The notes under the pieces are model-generated. The model made no database searches, was not told the DNA's origin, and was given only the letters and a program-made list of their open reading frames with translations. The position numbers and the translations under genes are program-made. A DNA stretch of 64,000 bases, taken from NCBI GenBank assembly GCA_964551435.1, contig CAZKBS010000002.1:1-64000 (forward strand). Reading direction: 5' to 3'. Positions 60,639-64,000 of this stretch are shown here, piece by piece; position 1 is the stretch's first letter; every line of letters begins with the position of its first letter. Source of the stretch: UBA2020 sp964551435. GTDB taxonomy: Bacteria; Pseudomonadota; Alphaproteobacteria; Micavibrionales; UBA2020.

Positions 60639-61160
60639 TTAAGGTTTACGCTGGGGCGGACGGCGGATATTCGCTGGCTTCAAAACCGAAATATCGCGCT
60701 GCAGGATATGCGCAAGCCGTCCGGGCTTGGCATCGCTTTTGACCGGATGCATGGTTTCCGCATTGAACGCGCGGCGCAGATAGGTGGATGTCTGGCCTTC
60801 CTTGCGCGCCAGCGACAATTCGACTTTGGTATGCGGCTCCCCCTTCAACGGGTCTTTGCCGACTTCATAAGCCTCTATTTTCCAGACGCCGTTATATTTC
60901 TTCATATCCGCGCGGGTTTCGCGCCAGAAAATCTCCGCCCCCACGCGGATGAAATCAGGCGCGCGGCCATGCACTTCGCGCACACGCTCCGGCGTATACT
61001 CGACGATATCGCCCGATTTGGTCTGGATAACCAGAATTTCTTCGGACAGAGGATGGCGGTCTTTGCGCGCCAGACAGAAATCGCGGATCGTATGTTCCTG
61101 GCCGTCCACTTCGATGATGGCGCCGCGATAGATGAAAGATGGAATTTCTTCGGGTTTCAT
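60639..61160 (-). CDS. unrecognised two-module protein (member C of repeat family)
   Basis: The 173-residue basic protein carries the module at about 73-141 (VGAEIFWRE, NGVWKIEAYEV, KVELSLAR, RRAFNAETMHPV) and a more diverged copy at about 11-63 (GAIIEVDGQ, HTIRDF, EILVIQTKSGDIVEY). Its tail ILQRDISVLKPANIRR matches member A (43244) closely and member B (61157) loosely. Its ATG overlaps the stop of member B (ATGA), so the two are coupled. Function unknown; no catalytic motif is visible. Confidence 0.75.
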   Translation of the reverse strand: MKPEEIPSFIYRGAIIEVDGQEHTIRDFCLARKDRHPLSEEILVIQTKSGDIVEYTPERVREVHGRAPDFIRVGAEIFWRETRADMKKYNGVWKIEAYEVGKDPLKGEPHTKVELSLARKEGQTSTYLRRAFNAETMHPVKSDAKPGRLAHILQRDISVLKPANIRRPPQRKP

Positions 61161-61459
61161 GGCCGTCTGCCCCCGCCGCCTTTGCGGCGCACATCACCCA
61201 CGGGTTTGCCCACGCGGGTATCGCGCGACAGGATATGCGGCGGCGTATTGCTTTTGACCGTCATGGTTTTCGGATCATACAGCGTTTTGAAGGTCATCGC
61301 ACTGCCGCGTGACAAGACCATTTCGATGCGGGCATCTTCGGGGTTGTCATTCGCATAGCGCGCGGCAGCCACACGCCAGATACCAGAAATGGCCCCGCTG
61401 CGGCGGATCGTGACATCGTCCCCCTTCGCGATAAACGGCTGTTTTTCACGCGGGGCCAC
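61157..61459 (-). CDS. unrecognised one-module protein (member B of repeat family)
   Basis: GTG at 61459 is chosen: 11 bp after the sbcB stop, giving 100 residues; a frame open from 61624 overlaps sbcB and its extension lacks protein character. The module spans about 12-70 (KGDDVTIRR, SGIWRVAAARY, RIEMVLSRG, TLYDPKTMTV), with tail ILSRDTRVGKPVGDVRR and a Gly/Arg end. The pattern of W-R-V, alternating hydrophobic strand and a Met-x-V end matches members A and C. Probably in one transcript with sbcB. Confidence 0.7.
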   Translation of the reverse strand: MAPREKQPFIAKGDDVTIRRSGAISGIWRVAAARYANDNPEDARIEMVLSRGSAMTFKTLYDPKTMTVKSNTPPHILSRDTRVGKPVGDVRRKGGGGRRP

Positions 61460-61469
61460 GGGATGACAC

Positions 61470-63104
61470 TCAGGGACGGAAACGGTCGTTGGCGGCGCTG
61501 CGGCGCGGTGACATCCCGCTTTGCTGCGGCATATAACGGTCGTCGTTCGCCGGTGGTTTGTCCCCGCCCATCTGCGGCGGTACGGGCTTGACCGGTGAAT
61601 GATACGGCGCGTATTCCTTTTCAATCGCCGTGTAATAAAGCTTGAGAGAGCGGATCTGCGTATCCGTCACATCCTGCCACTTCGCGCGGCCGGATCCGCG
61701 TTCCTGCTCTATCTGCTCCAGCTCCTTGCGGGCTTTGGCCAGCGTCATATAAGGGGCGCTGAGATCGGGGTTGAGCACGCGCGACGCGATATGACGGCGC
61801 ATCAGTTCCTGCTTTTCCGCGCTCAGGGCTTCGGGTTCGGCCTCGAACACGATGCGCCCCGCGAATTTCGCAAAACGGCGGATATGCGGCTCGGTTTTCA
61901 GTTCTTCCTCGAAGCGCTGCGGGAAATCGACGACCAGCTTCGCGGCATCCGCCCAGCTTGCCGTATTGTTGAATTCCTTCAGCCACTGGTTGACCTTGAT
62001 ACGCACGGGGGCCGACATGTCGACATCCATCAGCGTTTCCGGCAAATGCGGCGCCACGGGCTTGACCCCCGCATCGCGCACCTTCGCGGCAGCTTCGGAT
62101 ATACGTTTGGCGAAATCGCTGTCGGCTTTGATCATATCGGCGCGCTGTTCGGCCAGTTTGTCATCAAACTTCGCCGGAATAACACGGTCGGACATTTCCA
62201 TCGGCATCAGGATGGGCTGACCATCCTTCGGCGCGTGGCGGAACGGATGGTATTTGGCGTTTTGCGGCTTCAGACATTCGGCCAGTTCATCGACCGTCAT
62301 CTTCATGTATTTCGACGGATCGGACGACAGGTCGAACATGATTTCGGTCGCATCGCCGTCGCGCGTGGCGATGTTGGTGACAACGGCAGAGCGCACCTTG
62401 CCATAGGCCATGAACGAATGGGTGAAAATCTTGTTTTTGGCCATGAAATCGTCAACGCCGGAAACGGTCGCCAGATTGGTCATTTGCTCCCATATCTGGG
62501 GGGCTGCCTTGCGGATGACCTTGGCAACGCCGATGGTCGCCTTGATGTCGTTCATGGCGTCATGCGCATCGTGATTGCCCAGCGATACGCCGTTTTGCTG
62601 CGCGACGTTGAGCAGCGACAGGCTGGCCGTGCCGTAATCGTTAAGGGTATCGAGCTTCAGCGCCTCCGGCATATGGATGGCGATCGCCTTGACCAGCACC
62701 ATAATGTCAGAACGCCCGTTGGTTTCGCCCGTCGCGGGGGATTTCAGCGTGGTCAGGCCGGGGTCGAGCAGGTTCTGGTGCAGGTTCTGGGCCAACAGCG
62801 GCTCGTCATACCCGAGCGTATTGTAGCCGGAGAAAATCACCGGCATGTACTGCGAGCGGATCCATTCGTCCACTTCCTGCATCATTTCATAGTGGGAATT
62901 TTTGCTTTTCTTGAGGTCTTCCGGCGTGAACCCCGTGGTCAGCAAGGCCCCCGGTGACGGCACCACCCACGGCGAGCGGCGACATTCGATTTTCTTGCTG
63001 GACAGGATGTTCAGGTTATCGTCCGTGAACACAAGGGCGATCTGCAGGATTTGGCTGAAATCCTTGTCGAGACCCGAGGTTTCGGTATCGTAAAATATGA
63101 ACAC
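61470..63104 (-). CDS. sbcB: exodeoxyribonuclease I
   Basis: The 544-residue protein has the DEDD exonuclease core at the N-terminus: IFYDTETSGLDKDFSQI (Asp6, Glu8), FSGYNTLGYDEPLLAQN, and the third motif LGNHDAHDAMNDIKAT. Downstream regions match ExoI SH3-like and C-terminal domains (GYGKVRSAVV-like MAYGKVRSAVV, HPFRHAPKDGQP). It degrades single-stranded DNA 3' to 5' in repair and recombination. The tail is Pro/Arg-rich. It heads an apparent operon with the two module proteins. ExoI is best known from gammaproteobacteria. Confidence 0.9.
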   Translation of the reverse strand: MFIFYDTETSGLDKDFSQILQIALVFTDDNLNILSSKKIECRRSPWVVPSPGALLTTGFTPEDLKKSKNSHYEMMQEVDEWIRSQYMPVIFSGYNTLGYDEPLLAQNLHQNLLDPGLTTLKSPATGETNGRSDIMVLVKAIAIHMPEALKLDTLNDYGTASLSLLNVAQQNGVSLGNHDAHDAMNDIKATIGVAKVIRKAAPQIWEQMTNLATVSGVDDFMAKNKIFTHSFMAYGKVRSAVVTNIATRDGDATEIMFDLSSDPSKYMKMTVDELAECLKPQNAKYHPFRHAPKDGQPILMPMEMSDRVIPAKFDDKLAEQRADMIKADSDFAKRISEAAAKVRDAGVKPVAPHLPETLMDVDMSAPVRIKVNQWLKEFNNTASWADAAKLVVDFPQRFEEELKTEPHIRRFAKFAGRIVFEAEPEALSAEKQELMRRHIASRVLNPDLSAPYMTLAKARKELEQIEQERGSGRAKWQDVTDTQIRSLKLYYTAIEKEYAPYHSPVKPVPPQMGGDKPPANDDRYMPQQSGMSPRRSAANDRFRP

Positions 63105-63269
63105 GTGGCCGGCTCCTTCGCTTGCGAGTGGTCGTGCGTTTCACAATTTTCTTTTTTGTTGGTGGAATATTGAATATCATCTTTTGTAATCAAACGCATC
63201 AAAAAAGATGGTTTAAGGAAATATTATTACCGTATTAACAAACGGTCGCACTGTCAGGCACGGGAACTT
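63105..63269. promoter_or_regulatory. divergent upstream region of sbcB and glnD
   Basis: 165 bp of AT-rich DNA between the two starts. It should hold both promoters, but no clear -35/-10 pair is seen. Confidence 0.45.
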
Positions 63270-64000
63270 ATGGCGCTACTTGGTAAAAAAACGGCATCCT
63301 CTGCGCCAAACGACAAAAAAAAATCCGCTTTTGATAAAAAATTAAATGAGTTAATCCTCTTTTTTCAAGCAGAATACGAGATTATCAGCGACCCGCTGCG
63401 TGCACCGCGCGATACATCAGAAAAAACTTTCGTTTTTCCTCTTAAGTATTCTGATTTAACAGATAAATATATCAAAAAAATTGCCGATGCCTGCGCCGGA
63501 TTGCATCCCACCGGCAAGCCGCCAGCGATTGTCGCCACCGGCGGTTATGGCCGCGGCGAGCTGGCGCCTTTTTCCGACATCGACGTGCTGATCCTGACCG
63601 CGGACACGATTGATGCCGCCACAAAAAAATGGATTCAGAATCTGCATGCCGCCTGCTGGCAGGCTGGCATCCGCCTCAGCTACAGCGTCCGCAGCCTTGA
63701 TGAATGTGCGGGTGCGCTGCGCGGTGATTTGCATTTTATGACCAGCCTTCTGGAGCGGCGGTTTATCTGGGGCGATAAAAAACTCTATCGCCATCTCGAT
63801 AAAGTTTATGACCAGTATCTGCGCGAAGCCGGCACCGGCCCCCTCATCGCCGCGAAACTGGCCGAACGTGACGCCCGTCACCGCAAACAGGGCGACAGCC
63901 GCGCCCTGCTACAGCCCAATATCAAGGAGGGCAAGGGCGGGCTGCGCGATTTGCAAAACCTGTTCTGGCTGGCCACCCTGTCCGATAACGCGCCCAGATT
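63270..64000 (+). CDS. glnD: PII uridylyltransferase GlnD (3' end outside window)
   Basis: The frame opens at ATG 63270 and runs open to the window edge (243 codons seen). After a basic N-terminus, the nucleotidyltransferase motif TGGYGRGELAPFSDIDVL lies at about 90-107 with metal ligands Asp103 and Asp105, and PNIKEGKGGLRDLQNLFW appears near residue 225, as in GlnD. The full enzyme uridylylates and deuridylylates PII proteins in response to glutamine. Only the N-terminal quarter is visible. Confidence 0.93.
   Translation, partial: MALLGKKTASSAPNDKKKSAFDKKLNELILFFQAEYEIISDPLRAPRDTSEKTFVFPLKYSDLTDKYIKKIADACAGLHPTGKPPAIVATGGYGRGELAPFSDIDVLILTADTIDAATKKWIQNLHAACWQAGIRLSYSVRSLDECAGALRGDLHFMTSLLERRFIWGDKKLYRHLDKVYDQYLREAGTGPLIAAKLAERDARHRKQGDSRALLQPNIKEGKGGLRDLQNLFWLATLSDNAPR

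Noticed and set aside
1..64000. CRISPR arrays, insertion sequences, rRNA genes, riboswitches
   Set aside because: No regularly spaced direct repeats, transposase genes with terminal repeats, rRNA sequence or recognisable riboswitch cores were seen.

Overview
The window looks like chromosomal DNA of an alphaproteobacterium of moderately high GC. Support comes from gene sets and orders typical of that class: lgt / MidA methyltransferase / pgeF, ubiK / ybjN / proC, prs and rplY-pth-ychF, serC/serA, mutS near glnD, a MucR-type regulator, an ELM1-domain protein, a HIG1-domain protein, and homologues of the mitochondrial factors NDUFAF6 and NDUFAF7. A deep-branching, Micavibrio-like or Rhodospirillales-like lineage is my guess; the sequence alone does not settle the genus.

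Region 1-2.5 kb is accessory DNA: small unrecognised ORFs, a strong terminator, clustered hairpins, a complete tRNA-Leu(CAA) and a tyrosine integrase. It ends on the right at a truncated 5' half of a different tRNA-Leu(CAA), cut in the anticodon arm. This reads as the right end of an integrated element that runs off the left edge. Region 2.7-14.2 kb holds an ELM1-like protein, a YqaA/DedA membrane protein overlapping dsbB, an HNH endonuclease, an esterase, a HIG1 protein, a family 9 glycosyltransferase, a lipoprotein, a family 5 solute-binding protein, a PfkB kinase, a TetR-like regulator and an EnvZ/OmpR-type two-component pair.

Region 14.2-24 kb carries ilvE, a DNA glycosylase, a methylcitrate-cycle locus for propionate use (prpD-prpB, prpC) with a 52-residue YjfB-like gene inside it, a zeta-toxin-like kinase, and ychF/pth/rplY. 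Region 24-36.8 kb is mostly housekeeping: prs, pgeF, MidA, lgt, ubiK, ybjN, proC, mucR, tsaB, a RutE-like nitroreductase, a catalytically degenerate polysaccharide deacetylase, and yajC-secD-secF. Region 36.9-49 kb has a ydbH-ynbE-ydbL set (outer-membrane lipid traffic), an EamA transporter, serB, serC, serA, an L,D-transpeptidase, a secreted HExxH protein and trmFO. Region 49-64 kb has a membrane-anchored FAM173-like methyltransferase, a squalene/phytoene synthase-like protein, murJ, ubiE, an isochorismatase-like hydrolase, dut, cysK, mutS, exonuclease I (sbcB) and the start of glnD.

The most novel signal is an unrecognised family of small basic proteins built from a repeated module of about 65-75 residues. 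Three members are visible (43244-43855, 61157-61459, 60639-61160, all minus strand), giving about five module copies and a shared C-terminal tail motif. Two members form an apparent operon behind sbcB, and all three lie inside gene pairs (serC/serA, mutS/glnD) that are usually adjacent in alphaproteobacteria.
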